Assembly: GCA_965226805.1 (NCBI GenBank) | Contig: CBDDDW010000029.1 | Coordinates: 124,001-188,000, forward strand | DNA from: CBDDDW01 sp965226805 | Lineage (GTDB): Bacteria; Chloroflexota; Dehalococcoidia; Lucifugimonadales; JAGWBF01 | DNA length: 64,000 bases | Direction: 5' to 3' | Program-made: the position numbers and the translations under genes | Part shown: positions 9,348 to 19,419 of the stretch, piece by piece | How the letters are laid out: the number at the start of each line of letters is the position of its first letter | Numbering within the stretch: position 1 is the stretch's first letter | Notes under the pieces: generated by a model | Seen by the model: only the letters and a program-made list of their open reading frames with translations | Database searches by the model: none | Told to the model about the DNA's origin: nothing

Positions 9348-10532
9348 TTACAACCCTGCCTGCTTCGCCGCCTTCGCGAAGCCATCCACGGCGCCCTCGA
9401 GGACCCGGTCCTCGACGCAGTAGGAGATGCGGAAGTGGCCCGGCGAGCCGAAGCCCCTTCCCGGCACCACAAGAACGTTGTACCGCTGTAGCTCCTCTAC
9501 AAAGGCCACCGCGTCTTCAATGGGCGACCTGGGGAACATGTAGAACGCGCCCTGTGGCTTGAAAAGGGAGTAGCCCATCTCGGTCAGCCGGTCGTAGAGG
9601 TAGCCCCTTTTTCGCTGGTAGTCCCCCACGTCCACGCTGACTCCCTGGAGGGCCCGGACGGCGTGTTGCATGAGCGCCGGAGCGTTTACGAACCCTAGGA
9701 TGCGGTTGCAGAAGGTAAAGCCGTCCATTAGCTCCTCGCGGGCCCGGTAGGCCGGATTCACGGCGATGTGGCCAATCCGCTCGCCCGGCAGGGCCAGGTC
9801 CTTGGCGTGGGAGGTAACGACAACGGAGGCCTCGTAGCAGGGATACACCTGGGGGTAGGTGAGGCCGTCGTAGATGATGCGCCGGTAAGGTTCGTCGCTT
9901 ATGAGGAATATCTCGGTCCCATACTCAGCGCTCTTGCGGCGGAGCAGCTCGCCCATGTCCTTGATCCGCTCCGCTGTGTAGACGGCCCCAGAGGGATTGT
10001 TGGGGGAGTTGATCAGCACGGCCCTGGTACGAGGCGTTATCAGTCCCTCTAGCGCCCCGAGGTCCGGCTGAAAGCCTTCGTCCGTGGGGGCGACCACTGC
10101 GACGCCTCCATGGTTGTCGGTGTAGTAGACATACTCCACGAAGTAAGGGGCGAAGAGCACCACCTCATCCCCGGGATTGAGGATGGTCTTCAGCACCACG
10201 TTGAGGCCTCCGGCGGCGCCGCAGGTCATGATGATGTCGCCCATGGTGAAGGGAATACCCGTCTCCGACCTGAGCCCCTGCGCAACCGCCTCGCGGGTCT
10301 CGGGGTAGCCTCCATTGGGCATGTAGCGGTGCATCCCCGTGGAGGGATTTTGGGCCAGCCTCCTGAGCTCCTGGTGGAACTCGGGTGGGGGCTCCACCAC
10401 CGGGTTGCCCAGGGACAGGTCGAAGACCTTGTCCTCGCCGTGCTGCTGCCTGAGGGCGATGCCTGCCTCGAACATGCGCCGAATCCAGCCACCTTCTTCA
10501 GCGAAACGCTTTACTTTCTCTGATACCGCCAT
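9348..10532 (-). CDS. Class I/II PLP-dependent aminotransferase
   Basis: 394 aa from ATG 10532, preceded by GGGGGTG; a GTG at 10547 would add five residues. The aspartate aminotransferase-like fold shows the substrate-side NSPNNPSGAVY motif, ISDEPYRRIIYDG with the PLP-ring Asp/Tyr, and the Schiff-base lysine in SHAKDLALPGERIG. A C-terminal GHFRISYCV block holds the substrate-carboxylate Arg. The substrate cannot be read from sequence. It lies 70 bp downstream of the TPP enzyme on the same strand, so both may act in one alpha-keto acid/amino acid pathway. Confidence 0.9.
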   Translation of the reverse strand: MAVSEKVKRFAEEGGWIRRMFEAGIALRQQHGEDKVFDLSLGNPVVEPPPEFHQELRRLAQNPSTGMHRYMPNGGYPETREAVAQGLRSETGIPFTMGDIIMTCGAAGGLNVVLKTILNPGDEVVLFAPYFVEYVYYTDNHGGVAVVAPTDEGFQPDLGALEGLITPRTRAVLINSPNNPSGAVYTAERIKDMGELLRRKSAEYGTEIFLISDEPYRRIIYDGLTYPQVYPCYEASVVVTSHAKDLALPGERIGHIAVNPAYRAREELMDGFTFCNRILGFVNAPALMQHAVRALQGVSVDVGDYQRKRGYLYDRLTEMGYSLFKPQGAFYMFPRSPIEDAVAFVEELQRYNVLVVPGRGFGSPGHFRISYCVEDRVLEGAVDGFAKAAKQAGL

Positions 10533-10601
10533 TTCATTCACCCCCACGCACGCATTTGGCCGCCTGCCCGCACGTCTGCCATAAGAATATAGGGCCAGAA
10601 T

Positions 10602-12254
10602 TTATCCTAACCCCCGCCTGTGGGAGAAGGCTGGCTCCGCGCAGGTGATGAACTCCAGCAGGGCCGCACGACCGTCCTCAGTGGCCCTTCGAGCCCGGTT
10701 GATGGCGGGAGCCACCTCGGCAGAGTTCTGAACGCGCTCGGAGTAGCCCCCCATTGCCCGGGCCATCTCCGCGTAGTTGCCTCCTATGTTCCTGGTCCCG
10801 TAAAGCTCATGGGAGACGGCCATGTCACGGACCTCGGCAGCCATGATGGAGTTGTTGGAGACAAGGACCAGGATCGGCAGGTCGCACCTCACGGCCGTTT
10901 CGAAGTCGGTGGCCACCATGCCGAAGGCGGCATCCCCCATCCAGGCGACGGCCAGCTTGTCGGGCGCCGCCAGCTTGGCGCCCATGGCCAATCCCAATCC
11001 AGTACCCAGCCCGTAGGACTTGCCCCAGCCGATGTAGCTGCGGGGCCCCGTCGCCTGGTAGAAGGGTATCATCTGCTCTCGAGGGCTGCCCGAGTCGTGG
11101 GTAACTATGGCCTCGGCTGAGTCCACCGTTTGCGTCAGCTCCCAGATGACCCGATATGGGTTTATGGGGACCTCGTCGGAGGTGAGCTTGGGCATCCACT
11201 CCCTGAGCCACCTTTTCTTGACGATGGCGACCTCCTGAGCGATGGAGCCGTCGCCGGCCCTGCCCCGCGCGCCCAGGCGATCCGTGACCGCTTCGATGAG
11301 TTGCCTCAGGACCAGCCTAGCGTCCCCGATGACCGGGTAGTCTACAGGGTAGTCCTTATTGATGTCCCTGGAGTCATTAGTGACCTGGATCACAACCTTT
11401 CCGGGGGGGATGGGGGTGCTCATGTTGTGCCGGGTGAAGCTGGATCCGACACCGAGCACCACATCGGCTCGGCTCACGAAGTGGACCACAGCCTCGCCCA
11501 TGCTGACAGATCCGGTGCCCAACGACAGGGGATGGCTCTCAGGGAAGGCGCTCTTGCCGGCCAGGGTAGTCATCACGGGAGCTTGCAGCAGCTCCGACAG
11601 ATGTATCAGCTCCTCCGTCGCCTGAGCGTATAGGACTCCCTGGCCGGCGTGAATCACGGGGCGGCCGGCGCCTACGAGCACTGCGGCTGCCTCATCCACA
11701 TCTCGGGGGTCGGCGGAGGTACACGTCCACTTAACCGGCCGGTATTCGGCTACAGAGGAACCCTCAACCTCTTCCAGAGCAACGTCCACTGGGACCTCCA
11801 CCATTACGGGGCCAGGCCGGCCCATCTTCAGCTGACTGAAGGCGCGCCGCATGACCTGAGTGACGCGCTCGCGGGCGTTGACTACCTCCACAGACTTGGT
11901 AATGGGCGCGTAGATACGTGCAGAGCTAAAGTTGGGCGATACTCCCTCGCGCTCACTGGGATTGCCCAGGGGGAGCAGCAGGAGAGGCACCGAGTCGGAG
12001 TGTGCCGTGGCTACCCCCGCGAAGGAATACTCGGCGCCCGGGCCGAACTGCATGGTGAAGACACCAGGAGGCCGGCCATTGGAGACACGGCTGGAGCCAT
12101 CGGCCATACCTACTCCAACACGCTCCTGTCGGCAGACGATTGGCCTGATTCCGGCCGCGGCGGCGGCCTCGATCATAGGGGTAGTGGGGTAACAGGGCAG
12201 GTATTCCACCCCTTCGAGCTTCAGTATGTTCGCAATAGCGTCGACTACCCGCAT
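10602..12254 (-). CDS. Thiamine-pyrophosphate enzyme (acetolactate synthase-like)
   Basis: 550 aa in three domains. The start is ATG 12254 (MRVVDAIANILKLEGV) with GGAG eight bases upstream; an open extension of 79 residues toward 12491 has no family resemblance. The N-terminal PYR domain has the catalytic Glu in CRQERVGVGMADG; the central domain has HAGQGVLYAQA; the C-terminal PP domain binds TPP-Mg through GDAAFGMVATDFETAVR and VSNNS. Relatives include acetolactate synthase, benzoylformate decarboxylase and sulfopyruvate decarboxylase, and the substrate is unknown. The 222 bp up to 12476 holds the divergent promoters; nothing else is seen there. Confidence 0.88.
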   Translation of the reverse strand: MRVVDAIANILKLEGVEYLPCYPTTPMIEAAAAAGIRPIVCRQERVGVGMADGSSRVSNGRPPGVFTMQFGPGAEYSFAGVATAHSDSVPLLLLPLGNPSEREGVSPNFSSARIYAPITKSVEVVNARERVTQVMRRAFSQLKMGRPGPVMVEVPVDVALEEVEGSSVAEYRPVKWTCTSADPRDVDEAAAVLVGAGRPVIHAGQGVLYAQATEELIHLSELLQAPVMTTLAGKSAFPESHPLSLGTGSVSMGEAVVHFVSRADVVLGVGSSFTRHNMSTPIPPGKVVIQVTNDSRDINKDYPVDYPVIGDARLVLRQLIEAVTDRLGARGRAGDGSIAQEVAIVKKRWLREWMPKLTSDEVPINPYRVIWELTQTVDSAEAIVTHDSGSPREQMIPFYQATGPRSYIGWGKSYGLGTGLGLAMGAKLAAPDKLAVAWMGDAAFGMVATDFETAVRCDLPILVLVSNNSIMAAEVRDMAVSHELYGTRNIGGNYAEMARAMGGYSERVQNSAEVAPAINRARRATEDGRAALLEFITCAEPAFSHRRGLG

Positions 12255-12476
12255 GTGTGGTCTCCGATCGGCTGCTTCCGTCAGCGATTGACAGCCGGTG
12301 GCAGCCGGCCTGTTGAGTGAGCTTCCGGAGCGGAGCGAGTTAGGCTTGACCTTACGAGACCGCTCAAAGTATTGTACCCTTACGGGCCGGATTTGAAAAT
12401 TCACGCATCCGCCATTATTCTCCGGACTGCCTAGCGGCCCCCAGAGTGAGGTCCCAATTGTTTCTGGAGGTAAGTT

Positions 12477-15245
12477 TTGGCTAGAGTACACGTCTGGCTT
12501 TCCTGGGCAGCTCTCTCGTTGGTGACCGTGGGTGGAGTTCTGTGGGCCACGCTGGTCATCGCCGCGTCAGACCCACAGGCAGTGGTCCAGCCGCTGTCCC
12601 AGGGCCCGGCTCAAGGGACCTCCGCTCAGGGAGCTATCGCAGACACGGCTGTTGCCGCCTCGCTTGAGCCTCTGGCGGTACCGGAGGGTGGTGGGAGAGT
12701 GATCCCTACCGGCCGGATTCAGCTCGTCCAGGCCCCAGAAGGTACCCAGCCTCTATCTTCCCCTCCGCCCGGTTCTAACGAAGTAGACGACACCGCCCCG
12801 CAGGTTGGGGTTCAGCCCGAAGTTATATCCGCGAGCCTGGTGGCCAGCTTTGAGGGCCCACCGGATATACCGGACGTCTTCGGGTTCTTTAGTATACCTC
12901 CGGACCCTATCACAGCCGTCGGGCCCAATCACGTGATAGGGGCGGTCAATACCTCCTTCGAGATCTTCAGCAAATCTGGGGCCATGCAGGCGCGGATTGA
13001 TGCTACCGTCTGGTTCGAGAATGTGTTGCCCGGCCTGGGTGACCCCCGTGACTCCCCCCTTGGCCGCGCCTTCGACCCCAAGATAATCTTCGACCACTTC
13101 GAGAACCGGTGGGTCTTGGTCTACCTGGCAGTAGACCGTGACCCGACTACTCAGTCGTGGATACTAGTCTCCGTTTCCGATGATGCCGACCCCCACGGTT
13201 CCTGGTGCAACTGGGCGCTTCGTGGGGACCTCAACGGCTCTACGCCCGCAGGCAACTGGGCCGATTACCAGGGGCTGGGTTTCGACGACCAGGCAGTGTA
13301 TATCGTGCCGAATCAGTTTGGCTTTGGTGGCGGTTTCGACTACTCCAAGATACGCATCCTACCGAAGTCAACTCTCTACAACCCATCGTGTCCCGCTATC
13401 ACGTGGACAGATATCTGGGACGTGAGGTTCCCAGGAGCAGGCTTCGACGATTTCGCTGCCGCCACGGTGAGGCCGGCGGTCACGTTCGGCACGCCTGGTG
13501 TCGAGTACCTGATGGCCAACAGCTACTTCCTACCTCCCTTTAATAACTTCATGGTCCTGTACACGCTAACCAACCCCTTGAATAACCCCACTCTCACCGC
13601 AGCGGTCGTGACCGTCGCACCCTACGAGCCACCTCCGAACGCGAATCAGCGAGGCGGCTCCGCTCCAGACCCGGAGTTGGACCCAAATTGCGCCAATCCC
13701 TGCCTCATTGATACGGGAGGCAATAGGATTCGTAACGTGGTGTACAGGGACGGATCCGTCTGGACCGCACATAGCGTTGCAGACACGGGCTCCCCTCAGT
13801 TGGCGCGGGCTCGCTATGTGCGCGTCGCCGCAGGTGGCCCAACTCTTCTCGAGGATGTGGCTTTCGGCTCTCCCGACTGCTGGTACTACTACCCTGCGCT
13901 CACGACAGACGCGGATAGTAACATGGTCATGGTGTTCAACCGCTCCTGCTCTGATAGCGCGGCCCAGCCCGAGTACGCCGGCATCCGCTACGCCACACGC
14001 ATCGATGGCGCCACTCTTCAGCCCAGCGTGGAGCTGAAGGCGGGCGAGGCGAACTACGTGAAGACCTACGGTGGTTCGCGGAACCGCTGGGGCGATTATA
14101 GCGGCGCCGCCGTAGACCCCGCCGACCCCAGCAGCATATGGATTTTCGGTGAGTACGCTGCCTCCCCAGAGGACACCTGGGGCACCTGGTTCGGCCAGAT
14201 CCAGTTCGCCGATTCGTCCCCGGTAGCCTCAGCACAGACCGTGACAACCACCGTGGACACGCCGGTGGCAATTACTCTCACGGGTTCCGATCCGGCTGGG
14301 GACCCGCTAACATTTATTATCACTTCCCTGCCAGGCACCGGGGATCTGTCTGAGGGGGCTACATCGATAAGCACGGTGCCACACGTCCTGACCGGTGAGG
14401 CCGTCACTTATACTCCCGACGCCGGCTTCACCGACGTCGACAGCTTTGGCTTCAGGGTTAACGACGGGGCGGCGGACAGCGACCCTGCGAGTGTCCGAAT
14501 AATCGTGTTTCCTCCGGGAGCGGACCTCGTCGTAACCAAGATCGAAGACACGAACGACGGCGCGTGTGACGCCGATTGCTCCCTGCGGGAAGCGATTGCG
14601 GCGGCCGGCTCCGGTGATGCCGCATACATCCCGGGTGGGACGTATACCCTTACCCTCGGCTTGGAGCTTACCGTCAACAGGAGCCTGATCCTGACCGGCG
14701 CCGGGTCTGGCGACACCATCATCCAGGCGGCGGCCACCTCTGGCGATGCGACTTCCCGCGTCTTCAACGTAACCGGCGGCAGCGTTGCCATCTCAGGCGT
14801 AACCATCAGGCACGGTAAGACGACCGGTGATGGCGGCGGTATCTACAACAGCGGCACATTGACGCTGACGGACAGCACCGTCACAGGCAACGCCGCCTCT
14901 GGAGGGTTTTCCAGCGACGGGGGCGGCATTCTCAACCGGGGAACCGTCACTCTGAACGATAGCTGGGTCCGAGGCAACAGCGCGAGTGCGCAAGGCGGGG
15001 GCATCCGTAACGAGGGCGACCTTGTAGCAATCCGCACCACCATAGCGGACAATACCGCAGTGTTTGGGGGCTGGGTGTCAAACTGGAGCGCCGGGGCTGC
15101 GACGCTGACCCTTCTGGACAGCGCCGTCAGCGGTAACGGCGCCACCATCGGCGACGGTGGCGGCATCGACAATTACAACACGTTGACTGTGCTGAACAGC
15201 ACAGTCGATGGAAACGTGGCTGACCAAAGGCGGCGGCGGTATTAG
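12477..15245 (+). CDS. Giant secreted CSLREA / beta-helix protein, N-terminal part (frameshifted)
   Basis: The start is TTG 12477 with GGAGG six bases upstream. A signal peptide is visible (SWAALSLVTVGGVLWATLVI). A roughly 500-residue extracellular region follows, rich in Trp/Tyr/Asp and resembling secreted beta-propeller-type proteins. A VTTTVDTPVAITLTGSDPAG segment is cadherin/Big-like. A CSLREA-type domain (DADCSLREAIAAAG) leads into right-handed beta-helix repeats of GGGIYNSGTLTLTDSTVTGN type. The frame closes after NVADQRRRRY, but the repeat continues in the +1 frame from 15208. One surplus A in the AAA run near 15226 explains the break. The intact protein would be about 1,700 aa. Confidence 0.85.
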   Translation: MARVHVWLSWAALSLVTVGGVLWATLVIAASDPQAVVQPLSQGPAQGTSAQGAIADTAVAASLEPLAVPEGGGRVIPTGRIQLVQAPEGTQPLSSPPPGSNEVDDTAPQVGVQPEVISASLVASFEGPPDIPDVFGFFSIPPDPITAVGPNHVIGAVNTSFEIFSKSGAMQARIDATVWFENVLPGLGDPRDSPLGRAFDPKIIFDHFENRWVLVYLAVDRDPTTQSWILVSVSDDADPHGSWCNWALRGDLNGSTPAGNWADYQGLGFDDQAVYIVPNQFGFGGGFDYSKIRILPKSTLYNPSCPAITWTDIWDVRFPGAGFDDFAAATVRPAVTFGTPGVEYLMANSYFLPPFNNFMVLYTLTNPLNNPTLTAAVVTVAPYEPPPNANQRGGSAPDPELDPNCANPCLIDTGGNRIRNVVYRDGSVWTAHSVADTGSPQLARARYVRVAAGGPTLLEDVAFGSPDCWYYYPALTTDADSNMVMVFNRSCSDSAAQPEYAGIRYATRIDGATLQPSVELKAGEANYVKTYGGSRNRWGDYSGAAVDPADPSSIWIFGEYAASPEDTWGTWFGQIQFADSSPVASAQTVTTTVDTPVAITLTGSDPAGDPLTFIITSLPGTGDLSEGATSISTVPHVLTGEAVTYTPDAGFTDVDSFGFRVNDGAADSDPASVRIIVFPPGADLVVTKIEDTNDGACDADCSLREAIAAAGSGDAAYIPGGTYTLTLGLELTVNRSLILTGAGSGDTIIQAAATSGDATSRVFNVTGGSVAISGVTIRHGKTTGDGGGIYNSGTLTLTDSTVTGNAASGGFSSDGGGILNRGTVTLNDSWVRGNSASAQGGGIRNEGDLVAIRTTIADNTAVFGGWVSNWSAGAATLTLLDSAVSGNGATIGDGGGIDNYNTLTVLNSTVDGNVADQRRRRY

Positions 15246-17580
15246 GAACATCGGCACCTTAACCTTTACCAACAGCACCGTGGCTGGAAATACCAGTAGC
15301 CATGGTGGTGGTATCTTGAACTTAGGCACGGCAGACCTGACCAGCAGCACCATCGGTAACAACAACGCCACCATCCAAGGCGGCGGCATCCGCAACGACG
15401 GCCCCATGACCCTCAGCAACATCACCGTCAGCGGCAATAGCGCCACTAACTCGGGTGGCGGCATCTTGAACTTAGGCACAGCAGATATAACCAACAGTAC
15501 CATCAGCGGGAACAACGCCGGCGTCAGCCGCGGAGGCATCTTTAATTTCCACACGGTCACCCTCACGAACACCGCCATCGCGGGGAATGCAAGCCCCGGT
15601 TTCCCGGACTGCGACGGATTCACCTCCCTAGGTCACAACCTGATCGGCACGAGCGATGGCTGCAACTTTAGCCCCGCCACGGGCGACTTGGTGAATGTTG
15701 ACCCCATGCTCGCCCCACTCCAGGATAACGGCGGACCTACCTTCACCCACGCCTTAATTGAGGGCAGCCCCGCCATCGACGTCGGCGATAATAGCGCGGC
15801 GCCAGACACGGACCAGCGCGGTGTGCCTCGTCCCCTGGACGGCGATGCCGATGGCACGGCTACCAGCGATATCGGAGCGTACGAGTTCGTGTCTCCGCTC
15901 GCTGCCCGCATCGACGCTGCGGTGACAGGCGACGAAGGGGCATCGATAACCTTCGATGGAATCCGGTCCACTCGAGGTCTACGCGCCATCGTGAGCTACG
16001 ACTGGGACTTCGGCGACGGTCAGACGGCTACCTTCGTCTGGGGCGAGCACATTTACTCTGACGATGGCATCTACACCATAACCCTCACGGTGACGGATGA
16101 CCTTGGGACAACCGCCACCGCTGCACACCAGATCAACATAAGCAACGTGGCCCCCACGATCACCAGCGTAACGACAGGCCCTGCGAATGAGGGCGTGCCC
16201 ACGACGATCACCGTCACCGCTACCGACCCTGGCGTCAACGACCCGCTGCAGTACTTCTTCGACTGCGACGGCAACAACATATTCGAGATAGGCCCGCAGA
16301 CAGGCGACAATACCGCCTCCTGCACCTTCCCCGACGGCCCGGCCAGCCCGACTGTCAACGTCCGGGTGGATGACGGGGAAGCCGGAGTGGCAAACGACAG
16401 CGTGGTCGTGACGGTGAACAACGTCGATCCCATCATCGTCAGCGTGACCGCCGAACCCGATATCCTGGACGCTCAAGGCGGCGTAAGCACCATCACGGTC
16501 GTTGCCACCGACGTACCGGCGGACACCCTCACCTACTCCTTCGACTGCGACGGCAACAACGTATTCGAGATAGGCCCTCAGGCTGCGGAGTTCGCCGACT
16601 GCAACTTCCCCGCGGGCACCAACACGGATACCGTCAATGTACGGGTGGAGGACGAGGACGGAGGCTTATCTACGGACTCGGAGCAAGTGCTGGTAGGGTT
16701 GGATCCCGATAACTGGATCGCCCAAATATTCGTTGAACAACTGGTGGGCCTCGGCGTCGACTTCGGGCCTCGTACCTTCGGAGTGCACCCGAGCTGTACA
16801 TCGAGCTACGATCTGGGGTTCGCGGATGCTGTCCCTTGCGATGCAGGTCGAAGTGTCTTCTCCGACCCTGAATTCAAGTCCTTCTTCCACTACCCTCAGA
16901 ACTCCGATTTGGCCCCGTCTCAAGATGAGACTAGACTGCTCACTAGCCGGATTGAGCCGGCTGACCCTGCCGAAAACGTCCTCCATTGGCGTTTCCGAGT
17001 TGAGCTGGAGAGGACTGCCGGGCGGGAAAACCAGGATGATGAGATTGTGCTCACCTGGGACATAAGCACTATTCCGCCCGAGTACCAGACGGCCCTGCTC
17101 ATCGACCATAACACGCTACCGGCCAACCAAGTCATCAACATGGGCAGAGTCGGGGAGTATCGTTTTACAGCACCGGCCGGCGTAGAATCGTTTACCAGGG
17201 ACCTCATAGTGGTCGTCACAAGACCGCAGGTGCAAGTGATCCCACTCGTACGGGACCTGAATGTTGTATCTCTGACACTCGAACCGCTGGACCGCAATAG
17301 AGCAGCAATCTTTAGGGTAAACGAGACTTTCTTCAGCGACCCGGACACAACGGCGTTCATTCGCGATGTGGCCATTTGGTTCACAAACCCCGACAGGGCC
17401 TTAGGCCAGCGGTCCGCTGGGATATTCCCCATAGACTTCCTGGAGGCGCCCTTCGTTCCGTTCTCGGGCGAGATAGTGCCGGGTCTGGGACACCTTGTAG
17501 ACGTCGCTTTTAACGATGCCGTCGTGATAGTACCCGGTACTCCGTTGACCGAATTAGAAGACAATGCCAGGGGGCCCTAG
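15208..17580 (+). CDS. Giant secreted CSLREA / beta-helix / PKD protein, C-terminal part
   Basis: Continuation of the gene from 12477 after a one-base frameshift; the nominal start at 15208 only marks where this frame is open. It carries further beta-helix repeats (GGGILNLGTADLTSSTIGN), the closing block of this family (PAIDVGDNSAAPDTDQRGVP, then DIGAYEF), and then PKD-like modules: one canonical (IVSYDWDFGDGQTATFVW) and two related Ca-binding-like repeats with FDCDGNN and FEIGPQ. The last 300 residues are unassigned. No sortase signal or PEP-CTERM anchor is visible. Probably a surface or secreted adhesin-like protein. Confidence 0.82.
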   Translation: METWLTKGGGGIRNIGTLTFTNSTVAGNTSSHGGGILNLGTADLTSSTIGNNNATIQGGGIRNDGPMTLSNITVSGNSATNSGGGILNLGTADITNSTISGNNAGVSRGGIFNFHTVTLTNTAIAGNASPGFPDCDGFTSLGHNLIGTSDGCNFSPATGDLVNVDPMLAPLQDNGGPTFTHALIEGSPAIDVGDNSAAPDTDQRGVPRPLDGDADGTATSDIGAYEFVSPLAARIDAAVTGDEGASITFDGIRSTRGLRAIVSYDWDFGDGQTATFVWGEHIYSDDGIYTITLTVTDDLGTTATAAHQINISNVAPTITSVTTGPANEGVPTTITVTATDPGVNDPLQYFFDCDGNNIFEIGPQTGDNTASCTFPDGPASPTVNVRVDDGEAGVANDSVVVTVNNVDPIIVSVTAEPDILDAQGGVSTITVVATDVPADTLTYSFDCDGNNVFEIGPQAAEFADCNFPAGTNTDTVNVRVEDEDGGLSTDSEQVLVGLDPDNWIAQIFVEQLVGLGVDFGPRTFGVHPSCTSSYDLGFADAVPCDAGRSVFSDPEFKSFFHYPQNSDLAPSQDETRLLTSRIEPADPAENVLHWRFRVELERTAGRENQDDEIVLTWDISTIPPEYQTALLIDHNTLPANQVINMGRVGEYRFTAPAGVESFTRDLIVVVTRPQVQVIPLVRDLNVVSLTLEPLDRNRAAIFRVNETFFSDPDTTAFIRDVAIWFTNPDRALGQRSAGIFPIDFLEAPFVPFSGEIVPGLGHLVDVAFNDAVVIVPGTPLTELEDNARGP

Positions 17581-17723
17581 CTCGAGGCCTATGCCCCGAC
17601 CAATCGCGGAGCTCTACCTACTTCCCACCACTTCCCATGATCCCACTAATCCGATGGTGCTACAGCAGAGACTATTGAATGAGGCGACGCCACCGAAACA
17701 GCCCTGAAACGCGTTCGCCAAAA

Positions 17724-17753
17724 TTGACAGTCTCTCCGCCGGTAACATAAAAT
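17724..17753 (+). promoter_or_regulatory. Sigma-70-like promoter before the histidine kinase
   Basis: TTGACA at 17724-17729 and TAAAAT at 17748-17753, 18-bp spacing, about 75 bp upstream of the kinase start in otherwise empty sequence (17581-17826). Confidence 0.5.
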
Positions 17754-17826
17754 TTGGTTGATATAGCTATGCCGTGCGCGGTATTCCACGTTCGCGCCGC
17801 TGTTATCGACGGCAGGAGAAGCAAGG

Positions 17827-19419
17827 ATGTTACAGGCCCCGTGGCGAGTTGCCGGGCTCATTCGTTCCAAGAGGTTCCCGCTGCTCTGGTACTTCGTCGC
17901 CACGAGCTTCATCGCAATAGCGGCTGTCTCGGTCGCTCTGGCTTTCCTTTTGGACACACGCGATGAACGCCGGTTCATTGAGCGTGCTGAAGAGCAAAGC
18001 ATCGACGAAGCGGACCACATACTTAAGCTGTTTTACTGGAACATAGTGCAAAATCTAGACCAAGCCGTCTTGGACAATCCGTCTACCCTCCTTATGGACG
18101 CCATCAAGCCGAAGCTGCCCGCGTTCACCCGGATGACTACCTTTGGTCTTAACATCGCCAAGTTCAGCGTCTTTGATCTCCAGGGAAACCTGGTCCACGC
18201 CACTTCCCCAGTCACCGGCAGTGAACAACAGGCCGCCCACCAAGCGATCCGTGGGGAGCTAGACTCGGATCTGGTGAGACAAGCCGAGTTAATCGACTTG
18301 GACGGGAAGCCTCGCACACTAGATGTGGTCCAAACTTACATTCCCATAAGGGACACGCCTCCCAGCTCCGGCGAATTAGGCAATGTGCTGGGCGTCCTGG
18401 GCATAGTCCAGGATGTTACCGACTCCTTGGCGCTGGCCGAGACCGACGCCTTCAGAGACGCCATCATCGTTGCGGCCGCTACCGGCGGCGTGCTCTTTCT
18501 GGTGCTGTTCTTGGTCATCTTCAGGGCGGATAGGATCATAGCGGGTGGAATCAAGCAGCTACAACGCCAGCAAGAACAGGTGGAGGAGGCGAACTCCCAA
18601 CTAGAAGAGAGGAACCAAGCGCTGATTCACTCGGAAAGGGAACTCGCTGTTGCAAGGGACCAGGCGCTTGAAGCTACCCGCGCCAAGAGTGACTTCCTGG
18701 CCAATACGAGTCACGAGCTACGCACCCCCCTTAACGCTATCATCGGCTACAGCGAGATGCTCCAGGAGCAGGCGGAAGACTTGGGCCAGGATGATTTTAC
18801 ACCTGACCTCGAGAAGATCAACGCAGTCGGCAAGCATCTGCTACAGCTGATCAACGAGGTCCTGGACCTCTCCAAGATTGAAGCCGGCAAGATGGAGCTC
18901 TACCTGGAGAGCTTCAGCATACATGACATGGTAAACGGCGTAGTGGTCATCACTCATCCCCTTGTGGAGAAGAACGCCAATACCTTAGAGGTCACGTGTG
19001 ACGAAAGCCTCGGCACCATGCGAGCCGACCTGACCAAAGTGAGGCAGGGCTTGTTAAACCTGCTCAGCAATGCCTGCAAATTCACCGAAAAGGGCATGAT
19101 CTCGTTGAAAGTGGCTCGTAGCACGCAGAATGGTGTGGACTGGCTGAGTTTCCGTGTGGCCGACACGGGAATCGGGATGACCCCAGACCAGATGAGTACT
19201 CTGTTTGAGCCCTTCTCTCAGGCCAGTGCCTCAACGTCCAGCCAGTACGGTGGGACCGGGCTGGGACTCGGCATTAGCCCGAATCCACCGAAGGACACGG
19301 ATGGACGGCGTGAGGACAGCGGAAGGGGGTGGGTGAGGGAGCTACAGGGGAGATGGCCTGGGTCTTGGGGTAGATGGGAGGCCGGCGGAGGGTCTTCAGT
19401 CGCCGCACAGGGCCCCTAA
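17827..19419 (+). pseudogene. Hybrid sensor histidine kinase, 5' part, interrupted by IS1380
   Basis: ATG 17827 with GGAG upstream. N-terminal TM helix (LLWYFVATSFIAIAAVSVAL), a roughly 200-residue extracytoplasmic sensor domain, a second TM (AIIVAAATGGVLFLVLFLVI), a coiled coil, HisKA with the phosphoacceptor His in TSHELRTPLNAIIGYSEML, and most of the HATPase domain (N box LLNLLSNACKF, G1 VADTGIGMTP). The gene breaks in the G2 box at GTGLGLG where IS1380 starts (19278); the last 47 codons are IS sequence. Removing the element and one 5-bp target copy restores a 790-aa frame that continues at 20986 with two receiver domains. As it stands, the ATP-binding domain is incomplete. Confidence 0.9.

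Noticed and set aside
15208..15245. Programmed frameshift in the giant exoprotein
   Set aside because: No slippery heptamer plus stimulatory structure that I can see; one extra A in an A-run is simpler.
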